A stretch of 48,546 bases of DNA from Lachnospiraceae bacterium (GTDB lineage Bacteria; Bacillota; Clostridia; Lachnospirales; Lachnospiraceae): assembly GCA_024693845.1 (NCBI GenBank), contig JAILKJ010000071.1:1-48546 (forward strand), read 5' to 3'. Position numbers and translations under genes: made by a program. Shown in pieces: positions 37,701-44,834 of the stretch; position 1 is the stretch's first letter; each line of letters begins with the position of its first letter. A model generated the notes under the pieces. That model was not told where the DNA came from, made no database searches, and saw nothing but the letters and a program-made list of their open reading frames with translations.

Positions 37701-38473
37701 TCGCCGCAGGGAAGCCCGTTCTCCCGGCTGTATACGGTACGTACATAGTTGCTGTAATCCGTGGTACCCGCCAAAACATCGGAGGGTGTGAGCAAAACTC
37801 CGGCTGCCGCAAGCAGGATCAGCGCAAGAAGGGCAGTGACCTTTTGTTTGCTCTTTTGCTCTTTGTTCTGCTCATTTTTCTGCTGAGCTTTCAGTTTCTC
37901 GGTCTTTTCTCTGGCCTCTTCGTCATTCTTTCTAATCTGACGACGGATCTGGATGCAGAGAAAAAGAACCGCCAGCGTTATGACCTTATCCAGGAAATCC
38001 ACGTAAAATTCACCGATCACGGAAGAAAGAACCGGATGGACTTCCATTTCCACCAGGTATTCATAGACGCCGTCGCCCCAGAGATTTCCGTTGCGCCCTT
38101 CATAAAAGATCAGGTTGAGGGGAGTGGAAGCTGCCACGGAAAGCATGGTCACAGCTACGGAAACGGACATGGTCCCGAAGAGGGTCTCCATCCAGCCTCG
38201 TCTGGCCAGAATACCCACGAGAACGCCGATACCGATACTGGTCAGGGAATAGATAAGGGAATTGGAAGAGGAAACGATACCGAAGATCAGGTTGCCGGAA
38301 GCGCCTACAACGGCACCGGGCAAGGGTCCTAAAACGTAAGCTGCCAGGCAGGTTCCGAAGGAATCCATCCAAAGCGGCAACGAATAGTAGCTTGCAATAT
38401 TCTTTCCGATGAGGTTAAGCAAAATACTCACCACCACCAGAATGCTGATATTCTTGATCGTAACGTTTCTCAT
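34790..38473 (-). CDS. Membrane sensor: ECF S-like domain, two-component-regulator propeller, Y_Y_Y, HD-GYP
   Basis: A 1227-residue protein. Residues 5-180 form about six membrane helices resembling an ECF transporter S component (LPLWMDSFGTCLAAYVLGPL, GAVVGASGNLIFGI). A K/E/Q-rich cytoplasmic loop follows (180-211), then a helix (211-235), an extracellular Reg_prop propeller (about 240-865, repeated LWIGT and YIGT motifs with NGLP), Y_Y_Y (about 873-950, YYLEGLDDGPT), a helix (955-976), a short coiled coil and HD-GYP (1016-1175). The HD-GYP has LLHDIGKIGIP and HHERYDGSGYA, with Ala in place of the final Pro, so cyclic-dinucleotide phosphodiesterase activity is expected but not proven. I start at 38473: the longer frame from 38530 begins upstream of the predicted transcription start. 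Confidence 0.85.
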   Translation of the reverse strand: MRNVTIKNISILVVVSILLNLIGKNIASYYSLPLWMDSFGTCLAAYVLGPLPGAVVGASGNLIFGIVSSSNSLIYSLTSIGIGVLVGILARRGWMETLFGTMSVSVAVTMLSVAASTPLNLIFYEGRNGNLWGDGVYEYLVEMEVHPVLSSVIGEFYVDFLDKVITLAVLFLCIQIRRQIRKNDEEAREKTEKLKAQQKNEQNKEQKSKQKVTALLALILLAAAGVLLTPSDVLAGTTDYSNYVRTVYSRENGLPCGEANDICQTRNGILWIGTYAGLYRYNGSEFKWMDEYESIRNVNCLYEDEEGRLWIGTNDSGLSISINEKISNVLNEAGGLPSNSIRSIVKSSDGFYYIGTSSGMQVLTLSGGIRNIGTILEVGYCTSSDADDEAHVAAITADGLLHILKGGAYLHGDTIDTSEEQFTCCRFGPDGLLYVGTSANHINVYSIDENNLLHKKKQYDCGRLMNLNNILFLEEGVTIVCADNGIGYFDEHNIFSIVNTGDFNNSIDNVTQDYQGNLWFTSSRMGLLRLARSDFGDLYNKAGLRSAVTNSVTVWRGDYYIGTDVGLDIIKGDGSRSVENELTKLLENVRIRCVRTDSQNHLWICSYGSGLLEVLPDGTITTYDKESGTFGNRARVALELSDGSIAAAGDTGISFIKNQKVQKSLYYEDGLSNAMILCLLEKENGLVLAGTDGDGIVVIKDGDVIRRVTAQNGLPSGVILRMVDDPDGDGIFLVTSNSLCYMDADDSVRVLEHFPYYNNYDLWAGENGKLFILGSAGIYVVNRDELVNGDKVSYVLLDHEHGLLSALTANSWNYLDENGVLYLSCDSGIFSLNMKDYDQGRQSYRMMVGHVDLDGFSQDVLRGEDISISRDTKRVEIFPEVVNYSIEDPYVSYYLEGLDDGPTTVLQSDLSTVTYTNIPSGTYTFHLSVLNHQMKTIEESSYRIVKEAEIYDHQWFMVYMFIVAMMAVAWLTWFLVRNRVQQTIELQERELAIAKKQLQMGNETILAIAKTVDAKDENTSQHSMRVSEYSVLIAEKLGFTEEERENLGRAALLHDIGKIGIPDRILNKAGRLDDEEYATMKSHVTRGAEILKDFTLIDHVVEGALYHHERYDGSGYAEGLKGEEIPLYGRIIGVADAFDAMTANRVYRKKLPFPQVIDELKKGSGKQFDPQMVDILLGLIEDGRIDVAAIYGETVETRNLGKILLSEQDKNEQAAEEDQEQGEDKKA

Positions 38474-38518
38474 GTATATCCCGTCCCCCATTGGCGTGCT
38501 TTTTGCACAAGCTGTATT

Positions 38519-38547
38519 ATTATAGCACATTTTACCGCTGTTTTAAA
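38519..38547 (-). promoter_or_regulatory. Promoter of the sensor/glycogen gene run
   Basis: On the minus strand an extended -10 TGCTATAAT (TATAAT at 38524-38519) and a weak -35 TTTAAA (38547-38542) are 17 bases apart. Transcription should begin near 38511, which rules out a translation start at 38530. The leader contains a GTGC-AAAAA-GCAC hairpin. Confidence 0.6.
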
Positions 38548-38562
38548 GGTTTTTTAAAGGAC

Positions 38563-38591
38563 TTGAGATAAGCTCCCGTTTTCTATATAAT
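38563..38591 (+). promoter_or_regulatory. Promoter of the DUF5722 surface protein gene
   Basis: A -35 TTGAGA (38563-38568) and perfect -10 TATAAT (38586-38591) lie 17 bases apart, about 72 bases upstream of the start codon. Confidence 0.7.
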
Positions 38592-38619
38592 ATTGCTATC
38601 AGACTCTGTAAAAATGCCC

Positions 38620-38634
38620 TGCGCCAATGGCGCA
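38620..38634. repeat. Palindrome TGCGCCAATGGCGCA in the DUF5722 leader
   Basis: A 7-1-7 inverted repeat in the 5' untranslated region, about 30 bases downstream of the -10. Its core CGCCAATGG also occurs in the leader of the divergent HD-GYP gene (minus strand, about 38496-38488). It may be an operator or an RNA hairpin. Confidence 0.5.
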
Positions 38635-38662
38635 AAATACCATTATGAAAGGGGTTAATGTT

Positions 38663-41368
38663 ATGAAACAAAACTGCAGACGTTTTCTTTCCCTTCTGCT
38701 GGTACTGTCTCTTGTCATGATCCAGGCTCAGCCCTCGGCTGTTTTTGCCGCTCTGACAGACGCAGCCGCAGGGGAGAATACGGAGATCCAGACAGCTACG
38801 GAGCAGCCGGATGAGGCCATCATCGAAGAGCCGGGATCTCTGACTGACTCTTCGGAGATCGAGGAGCCTGCCTCTTCCGATATCATCGTTTCTCCCGAAG
38901 ATACTGATGAACCAGAGGATGCCGACGATCTTTCGGAGCCTGAAGTGACCGGGCCTTCCGATGAGGAAGAGACGGAAGATGCCAGCGTTTCCGAGAATAC
39001 CGTGGATGAGGATGAGGAGGGTCTTCCTGCCCAGTCTTACAGCGACGAGACACCCACGCTGCACTTTGTGAGCGGAAGTGCGGAGTTCCTCAATCCGGTA
39101 CCCGTTGTCAGCGGCACTACTTTCAAGGACGCTTTTTCCAAGCTTCCCGAATCCTATGCGGATCCGCTTCTGGGCGGTTTCATCCTGAACAACTGGAAGG
39201 TTTACGAGATCACGGGCGGAACCAAGAATCTCGTGGGAACCTATGACGCCTATCAGGTACAGACCACGGATATCGCCATCAATAACAGCTACGAGCTGGT
39301 GGCCAAGTGGACCTCCTCCTCGTTTATCTATGAGATCAAGTACAACTTGGGCGGCGGTAAGTTCAAGAGTGAGGAAGCGGATGACGTGGACTACGAATTT
39401 ACCGTTAAATCCTCTGACATCGCTCTTAAGAATCCCATCCGGAAGGGATACCTCTTCAACGGCTGGTACACGGACGCAGCCCACACGCTGAAGACAGCTT
39501 CCATTCCTTCGGGAACCTATGTGAACACCCCCGCGGACGGCACCGATGTTTCCATCTACAACCTGTATGCGGACTGGACCAGCGCCACGGCACCCGCCGT
39601 TAAGCTCACCAGCGCTTCCTACACCAAGAAGGGCACCGTAAAGTTTGCCTTTGATAAGATGGAGGGTGCCAAGCGCTACGAAGTTGCTTTTTCCACCTCA
39701 AGCTCCTTTGCGGAGAAAAACACTTCCACCGCGACTGTGAAGAAGGCGGGCTCTTTTACCGTATCCAATCTGCTGAAGAAGACCTACTACATCCGTGTCA
39801 GGGCCGTAACCGAGGATTCCACCGGAGCCACCGTAAACGGCGCCTGGTCCGAGGTAAAGAGCGTAGCCGTAAAGGCGGGCGTCAAAGAAGTCAAGGCCAA
39901 GGTCGGCAAGGTGAAGCTGAAAAAGGTGGAGATCAAGGGCGGCGAGCTGCATGTGACCGCCGCTGCCAAGAAGCGCTTAAAGAGCAGTGATGCCTCTTAC
40001 TATCTGGTAACGGTGGATCCTGCCACCAACAAGGTCTTAAAGAAGATCGCTACGATGCACAAATCCGGCTCCTTAGAGGCCTATGTTCCGCTATACGGCA
40101 GCAAGGGAACCAACCTTATCCAGGGCAAGTTCGCCATCGCCGTGAAGAACGGCAAGAAGTATAAGAGAGTCAGCTCCGCAGCCTTCATTTCCAATCCGGA
40201 GGCGGCTGCAGAGTACAAGGGCGCTTTTCCCAAGGTGTCTTCCAAAAAGGGTCTGCAGAACCAGGGTGTGATCTATGATGACCTTCGGATCAAGCACTCC
40301 TTCTACAACATCACCGTCAACCAGTTCATCGATATCTACAAGGACAAAGATAACGCCTACGAATACAACGGCAAGGTGTATTACTTTAACAAAGAGGCCA
40401 TCGCAGGACTGGGCTACAGCTTCAGCCGGAACAATGCGAAGGGTATCGTGACCACCGGTCAGTTCATGCTCAACTATCCGGGCCCTTCATACAGCTACCT
40501 GATCATGAAGGGTGCACGAAGCAGCGGTCATGTGTATTATGCAATGAACGGAACGGACAAGAAGGCTCGTGAGACCTACGAAGCTCTCTTCGATCTGCTG
40601 GGCAAATCCTGGGGAACCGCGGACTGCCATCTGGATAACTGGATCATCGGTAACGAGTGCAACATCCACCATGACTGGTACTATGCCGGCGGCAATTCCC
40701 GCAGCAAGATCACCAAGACCTATGCGGATATGTTCAAGATCGTTTACTACGGCGCCAAGAGTCATTATAAAAATGCCCGGGTTTACATCTGTACGGACCA
40801 CACCTGGATCGACCGCAGCGGTGACTGGGGTGCCAAGCCCTTCATGACTTCCTTTAACAAGGAGATCAAGAAGCGCAATAAGAAGATCAAGTGGAACCTG
40901 GCTTACCACGCATATCCTGCGATCCTGACCCAGCCGGCTACCTGGAATGACGCTTATACCCATAACAACGTTAATTCGGAATTCGTAACACCGAAGAACC
41001 TGAACATCCTGACAAATTACGTGAAAAAGAACTTCGGCAAAAATTGCCGCATCATCCTTTCCGAGCAGGGCTTCACGGCCACAAGCGGACAGGACGTTCA
41101 GGCAGCAGGAATCCTGTATACCTATTACAAGGCCCAGTTCAACAGCCAGATCGATGCCGTCATCTTCCGATCCCTGTCGGATGCGGACATAGAGGTTCAG
41201 CAGGGCCTGGCCTTCGGTATCCAGGGACGTAAGGCCTACAACGTCTTCAAGAAGATGGATTCCAAGGACTCCGTCTCCGTCGCCAAACCATACCTGAAGA
41301 CCATCGGAGCTTCCAGCTGGAAGAAGATCATACCGGGATATAAGGCTAAAGCTTTTAAAAAGATGTGA
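38663..41368 (+). CDS. Secreted surface protein: acidic linker, InlB-like and Fn3 modules, DUF5722 glycosidase-like domain
   Basis: A 901-residue exported protein. The signal peptide is residues 1-29 (FLSLLLVLSLVMIQA, ending AVFA). Residues 30-118 are an acidic linker rich in E, D, S and P. Residues about 119-305 hold InlB/Flg_new-like repeats (IRKGYLFNGWYTD). An Fn3-like module (306-405) is followed by a Lys-rich spacer and a C-terminal DUF5722 domain (about 530-901). DUF5722 resembles clan GH-A glycoside hydrolases: Glu665 in WIIGNEC and Glu801 in ILSEQGF have the spacing of acid/base and nucleophile. The substrate is unknown. There is no LPXTG or S-layer anchor at the C-terminus. The start at 38663 follows AAAGGGG and gives a proper signal peptide; the in-frame ATG at 38627 would bury it. 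Confidence 0.85.
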   Translation: MKQNCRRFLSLLLVLSLVMIQAQPSAVFAALTDAAAGENTEIQTATEQPDEAIIEEPGSLTDSSEIEEPASSDIIVSPEDTDEPEDADDLSEPEVTGPSDEEETEDASVSENTVDEDEEGLPAQSYSDETPTLHFVSGSAEFLNPVPVVSGTTFKDAFSKLPESYADPLLGGFILNNWKVYEITGGTKNLVGTYDAYQVQTTDIAINNSYELVAKWTSSSFIYEIKYNLGGGKFKSEEADDVDYEFTVKSSDIALKNPIRKGYLFNGWYTDAAHTLKTASIPSGTYVNTPADGTDVSIYNLYADWTSATAPAVKLTSASYTKKGTVKFAFDKMEGAKRYEVAFSTSSSFAEKNTSTATVKKAGSFTVSNLLKKTYYIRVRAVTEDSTGATVNGAWSEVKSVAVKAGVKEVKAKVGKVKLKKVEIKGGELHVTAAAKKRLKSSDASYYLVTVDPATNKVLKKIATMHKSGSLEAYVPLYGSKGTNLIQGKFAIAVKNGKKYKRVSSAAFISNPEAAAEYKGAFPKVSSKKGLQNQGVIYDDLRIKHSFYNITVNQFIDIYKDKDNAYEYNGKVYYFNKEAIAGLGYSFSRNNAKGIVTTGQFMLNYPGPSYSYLIMKGARSSGHVYYAMNGTDKKARETYEALFDLLGKSWGTADCHLDNWIIGNECNIHHDWYYAGGNSRSKITKTYADMFKIVYYGAKSHYKNARVYICTDHTWIDRSGDWGAKPFMTSFNKEIKKRNKKIKWNLAYHAYPAILTQPATWNDAYTHNNVNSEFVTPKNLNILTNYVKKNFGKNCRIILSEQGFTATSGQDVQAAGILYTYYKAQFNSQIDAVIFRSLSDADIEVQQGLAFGIQGRKAYNVFKKMDSKDSVSVAKPYLKTIGASSWKKIIPGYKAKAFKKM

Positions 41369-41385
41369 TATAGGGCTACAAGTAG

Positions 41386-41419
41386 AAAGCCTCAGGCAAG
41401 TTCACTTGCCTGAGGCTTT
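41386..41419. terminator. Bidirectional intrinsic terminator
   Basis: A 15-bp perfect stem AAAGCCTCAGGCAAG / CTTGCCTGAGGCTTT with a 4-base loop is followed by TTTTTATTT on the plus strand and TTTC on the minus strand. It lies between the converging DUF5722 and mechanosensitive channel genes. Confidence 0.9.
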
Positions 41420-41465
41420 TTATTTGGAGTCCGTATATCACATCTCACTTAATAATTCTCACTTC

Positions 41466-42668
41466 TTACTTCTCTTCTTCTGCTTCCTTCACATCTTCCG
41501 CACTCTCCAGTTTTTTCTCAAGTTTATCCAGCTGCCGCGATGCGAAGTTCCTGCCTCCCACACCGAAGGCAACTCCGAAGGCCACCGCCAGGGCTGCTAC
41601 GATGAGCAGGAAGGCTTTCGTAACGATCTGCTCTGCGATACCCAGCTGACTTAAGATCATGAACACGCCTACGGTCATGATGGTGATGCGGGTGATCATG
41701 GCAAAACCCGTGAGCCCGCTCTTTTTCAGAGCATTCTCTGCCGCGTCTGCTCCCAGGACCGCTGCCAGCAGGATCACCAGGGCCGCCAGAACGTTGGGCA
41801 TGTAACCGATCAGATTGGCACCTATGTTGCTCATAACCGTCAGATGCAGGACGCTGACGCCCTCCACCACGAAGAAGATCACGATCACTACCCGGACCAC
41901 AGTGGCAGTCACTTTGGAAAGGGAGAATCCTCTGCCCTTCTCGCCCAGCAGCTTTTGCACCTTCAGATCCATGCCGCTGGCACTGATGACCTGACGCACG
42001 ATATTGCCGGCCAGCTTGCCCAGGATATCACCCAGCAGGATGATCATCACGGCTACCGCGATATTCGGAATAAAGGAGAAGATCATGGTCAGCATGGAGA
42101 TGGCCGGCGAAGCAATGGCTTCGATACCCAGCACCTGCAGCGAAACGATGATCACCGGGATCAGGATCAATACGTAGACGATATATGCCAGCGTTACGGA
42201 AAGCTTACCGTCTCCCTCCTGGTTCATGCCCGCCTTTTCCTGCAGACGGTCGGTTCCGATCCTCTCAAAGACCGGCACCAGAAGCTGGCGCACCAGCTTG
42301 GCTACCAGATTGCCCACCATCAGCACGATGAAGGCTCCCAGCATGTTGGGCAGAAAGCCCCATACCTGGGTCAGAAGCCGCAGGATCGGCTCAGCCACCT
42401 GGCTGACGCCCAGATAAGAAAAAATGCCCGGTACGAACAGCAGGAACACCAGAAGGTATACCAGCTTGCCTACATACACGCGGGTGGAACCCGCTTCTCT
42501 TTTGTCATTCTCCTCAGATTTGGCAAACATCTGGGAAAGTTTGGTCTTATCGATGAGCCTGAGCACGATCCCCTTGGTGATGCCGGCTACGATATAAGCC
42601 AGAAACAGCATCAGGATCGCCCTGCAGACTCCGATCACATCCTGTGATAAATATGCGAGTAAACCCAT
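41466..42668 (-). CDS. Mechanosensitive channel-like membrane protein with conserved TM-helix repeats
   Basis: A 400-residue integral membrane protein with about ten hydrophobic segments. Three copies of the conserved TM-helix repeat (PF05552 type) can be seen: LPNMLGAFIVLMVGNLVAKL near 107, IPNIAVAVMIILLGDILGKL near 196 and MPNVLAALVILLAAVLGADA near 290. Each is followed by an amphipathic stretch, and a last helix with AFGVAFGVGGRNFASRQ near 370 resembles the MscS pore-lining segment. The C-terminus is a short charged coil, with no MscS cytoplasmic cage. It probably belongs to the CmpX-like relatives of MscS and may respond to membrane tension. It starts with ATG after GGAGGCGTAAAC and is single-gene or read with the Fn3 gene upstream. 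Confidence 0.8.
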   Translation of the reverse strand: MGLLAYLSQDVIGVCRAILMLFLAYIVAGITKGIVLRLIDKTKLSQMFAKSEENDKREAGSTRVYVGKLVYLLVFLLFVPGIFSYLGVSQVAEPILRLLTQVWGFLPNMLGAFIVLMVGNLVAKLVRQLLVPVFERIGTDRLQEKAGMNQEGDGKLSVTLAYIVYVLILIPVIIVSLQVLGIEAIASPAISMLTMIFSFIPNIAVAVMIILLGDILGKLAGNIVRQVISASGMDLKVQKLLGEKGRGFSLSKVTATVVRVVIVIFFVVEGVSVLHLTVMSNIGANLIGYMPNVLAALVILLAAVLGADAAENALKKSGLTGFAMITRITIMTVGVFMILSQLGIAEQIVTKAFLLIVAALAVAFGVAFGVGGRNFASRQLDKLEKKLESAEDVKEAEEEK

Positions 42669-42715
42669 GTTTACGCCTCCGTTTCAAGTATTACCGGCAA
42701 TCCGGCGTAAGTGTT

Positions 42716-43672
42716 TTACTGGAAATAGCCGTGCTTCTTGCCCTTGTCGGCACTGCTCCAGTAGAAGGATCTGCCGGACTCATCATCTCCCATTTTGGAG
42801 ATGACATAGACATACCATTTCTTTTTCTTACTGATCTTCTTGCTCTTTACCTTTTTGATGGTAAGGCTGCTCCTGCCCTTGCCCAGGGATTTCACCTTCT
42901 TATATCCCTTTCTGGGATTGTAAGATACGTATACATCGTAGCCGGTAGCGCCCTTCATCTTGTTCCACTTGATGGTAAGCTTGCTGCCGCTCTTAACTAC
43001 GCTCTTGACCGTTGCCTGCTGGAATACATTAACGCTCTCCCAGGGAGTGTAATACACCTTACCCTCATAGGTCATGTAGGCGCGGATCTTGAAGGTATAG
43101 ACCGCATTGGCATTAAGTCCGTCAAAAGTGATGGTCTTAGGAAGGTAACCTTCCTCTCTGGTCAGTCTGCCCTTACGGATATTTTTACCCTTATAATTCT
43201 TAAAACGATACTCATATCCATCCGCTGCACCCAGGGCCGACCATCCCATCTCGGCGGTCAGCTTCTCGTAGTCATAGCTTTCGGTATGCACGTTACGCAT
43301 GGTATCGATGAGGGTCTTTACGTTGTTGGCCCTGCCCACGGTCTTGCTTCCGTCCGCGGTGTTGATAGCCGTGATCTTGAAGCTGTAGTTGGTTCCGCTG
43401 TCAAGGTTACCCACGGTGAAGCTGTTATCCGTAGTCCTGCCCTTGTACTCCCAGCCCTTGCTCTCCTTTGAATGGTTCATGATCTCCACGTCAAAAGCGT
43501 CGGCGTTCATGGCCCACCAGGTCACGGTCACTGCATCCTTTGCAATACCCGTCTGTGCCGGCATGGACGTGAATCTCGGCGCTGCGTCAACCCTCATCGG
43601 ATTGCCCGTAAGGCCGAGGCAGAACAGGAACAGAAACAGTGTGATCATTACTCCCTGCTTACATTTTTTCAT
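42716..43672 (-). CDS. Secreted Fn3-repeat protein with Lys-rich C-terminus (paralog 1)
   Basis: A 318-residue protein with a signal peptide (VMITLFLFLFCLGLTG, cleavage near VDAA at about 31). Three Fn3-like sandwiches follow: about 32-120 (TVTWWAMNADAFDVEI, FTVGNLDSGTNYSFKI), 130-225 (GYEYRFKNYKG, VYTFKIRAY) and 228-318 (KLTIKWNKMKGATGYDVYVS). The last module is extremely rich in Lys (KKVKSKKISKKKKWYVYVI). It has no enzyme domain and no wall-sorting signal, so attachment through the basic tail to anionic wall polymers is possible. It is a paralog of the next gene. The start follows GGAGGTGCGCA. Confidence 0.75.
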   Translation of the reverse strand: MKKCKQGVMITLFLFLFCLGLTGNPMRVDAAPRFTSMPAQTGIAKDAVTVTWWAMNADAFDVEIMNHSKESKGWEYKGRTTDNSFTVGNLDSGTNYSFKITAINTADGSKTVGRANNVKTLIDTMRNVHTESYDYEKLTAEMGWSALGAADGYEYRFKNYKGKNIRKGRLTREEGYLPKTITFDGLNANAVYTFKIRAYMTYEGKVYYTPWESVNVFQQATVKSVVKSGSKLTIKWNKMKGATGYDVYVSYNPRKGYKKVKSLGKGRSSLTIKKVKSKKISKKKKWYVYVISKMGDDESGRSFYWSSADKGKKHGYFQ

Positions 43673-43694
43673 TGCGCACCTCCGTAAAAAAATA

Positions 43695-43757
43695 ACTCCT
43701 TTACCTATTCACACATTGTATCACACGAAATACAACCCTGCAAACAGATAAAGGAGT
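43695..43757 (-). terminator. Nested inverted repeat after the second Fn3 gene, with a promoter inside
   Basis: ACTCCTTTA (43695-43703) and TAAAGGAGT (43749-43757) form a long-range stem on the minus strand, followed by TTATTTTTTT. A smaller TTGTAT/ATACAA hairpin is inside the loop. It could end the transcript of the 43789-44727 gene. The loop also holds a -35 TTGCAG (43743-43738) and -10 TACAAT (43720-43715), 17 bases apart, for the downstream paralog. Confidence 0.4.
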
Positions 43758-43788
43758 CTGTGTTCTCTATACGATAGACCTCTGATCC

Positions 43789-44727
43789 TTACAGATAATT
43801 ATAGCTTCTGCCGCGATCCTGGCTCTTCCAGTAATATACTTTTCCGGATCTGTCATTCTTCTTCTTGGTAATTACATATACATACCATTTTTTCTTCTTG
43901 CTGATCTTGGTCTTGCCAACCTTTTTGATGGTCACACTCCTCTTATTCTTCTTAAGAGTCTTAACCTTCTTGTATCCCTTCTTGGGATTGGAAGAAACAT
44001 AGATCTCATAGCCGGTAGCACCCTTTACCGGATCAAATTTTATAGTAAGCTTGTTGCCGCTTTTCTTTACCGACTTAACCCATGCCTGCTCAAAGACGTT
44101 GATACTCTCCCAGGGAGTGTAGGTAGTCTGTCCGTTGAAAGTCTGATAAGCACGGATCGAGAATGTATAGATCGTGGAGGTCTGAAGCTTATAGAAGCTG
44201 ACGCTCGTAGAATAGCCAGACACTTTCTTACTCTCAATTACTTTTCCCTTGTAGTTGCTAAATTTGTACTCATAACCGTCAGCTGCCGGCAATTTTTCCC
44301 AGTCAATATCTGCGATCTGAGCAAAATGATAATACTGATCTTCCCACACCTTTCTCATCTTGTCGATCAGGGTCTTTCCATCATAAAGTGTAGCATAATC
44401 GCTGTCGCTTCCTTTGTATCCGGTTACCTTTACTTCGTACTTGTTTCCGGAGGTAAGGCCGGTGATCGTATAGGAAGTAGTCTTCACGCCGGTGGCCTTC
44501 TTTACCCAGGTACGCTTGGAATTGTCTACGGATAAGTCCTGGATCTCAACATCAAAAGAAGTTGCATCCGATGCTGTCCAGGCAACCGTGATGCTGTTTG
44601 CGGTTGCTGCCGTCTGTTTTACTCCGCTCACACTGGTATACGCAAATGCCGGGATGCACATGCAGATCATAAGGGCTACGGTTGTCAGAAGTACTCTGAC
44701 TGGATTCAATACTTTGTACTCTCTCAT
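43789..44727 (-). CDS. Secreted Fn3-repeat protein with Lys-rich C-terminus (paralog 2)
   Basis: A 312-residue protein with signal peptide (VLLTTVALMICMCIPAFA, cleaved near residue 29), followed by three Fn3-like modules in the same order as the neighbouring gene. Shared landmarks are GYEYKFSNYKGK, YTPWESINVFEQAWVKSV, KGATGYEIYVSSNPKKGYKK and ISKKKKWYVYVI near the C-terminus, so the two arose by tandem duplication. I start at 44727 (AAGGAAGAGGATA before the ATG), not at the in-frame 44766, since the longer form would put a charged segment ahead of the signal peptide. Its function is unknown; an adhesive or wall-binding role is likely from architecture. Confidence 0.75.
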   Translation of the reverse strand: MREYKVLNPVRVLLTTVALMICMCIPAFAYTSVSGVKQTAATANSITVAWTASDATSFDVEIQDLSVDNSKRTWVKKATGVKTTSYTITGLTSGNKYEVKVTGYKGSDSDYATLYDGKTLIDKMRKVWEDQYYHFAQIADIDWEKLPAADGYEYKFSNYKGKVIESKKVSGYSTSVSFYKLQTSTIYTFSIRAYQTFNGQTTYTPWESINVFEQAWVKSVKKSGNKLTIKFDPVKGATGYEIYVSSNPKKGYKKVKTLKKNKRSVTIKKVGKTKISKKKKWYVYVITKKKNDRSGKVYYWKSQDRGRSYNYL

Positions 44728-44796
44728 TATCCTCTTCCTTTCTTTTTTGAGCAGCGGCAGGGCCATCCGGCCGCGTCATAATTTCACTGTTGTCAC

Positions 44797-44815
44797 ACCC
44801 GGAACGGATCCGGGT
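44797..44815 (-). promoter_or_regulatory. Hairpin in the leader of the second Fn3 gene
   Basis: A 7-bp perfect stem ACCCGGA / TCCGGGT with a 5-base loop about 70 bases before the start codon. No T-run follows, so it is not a terminator; it may stabilise the leader. Confidence 0.4.
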
Positions 44816-44834
44816 TGCAAACATCACTCAGAGC

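Noticed and set aside
38474-38530. Upstream start for the HD-GYP protein at 38530 or 38491
   Set aside because: The 38530 ATG lies upstream of the -10 TATAAT and so is not transcribed from the predicted start. The 38491 ATG has no ribosome binding site at proper distance; that at 38473 leads straight into the first membrane helix.
38627-38662. Start of the DUF5722 protein at 38627
   Set aside because: It would begin inside the leader palindrome and put 12 residues before the signal peptide. AAAGGGG is correctly placed only for 38663.
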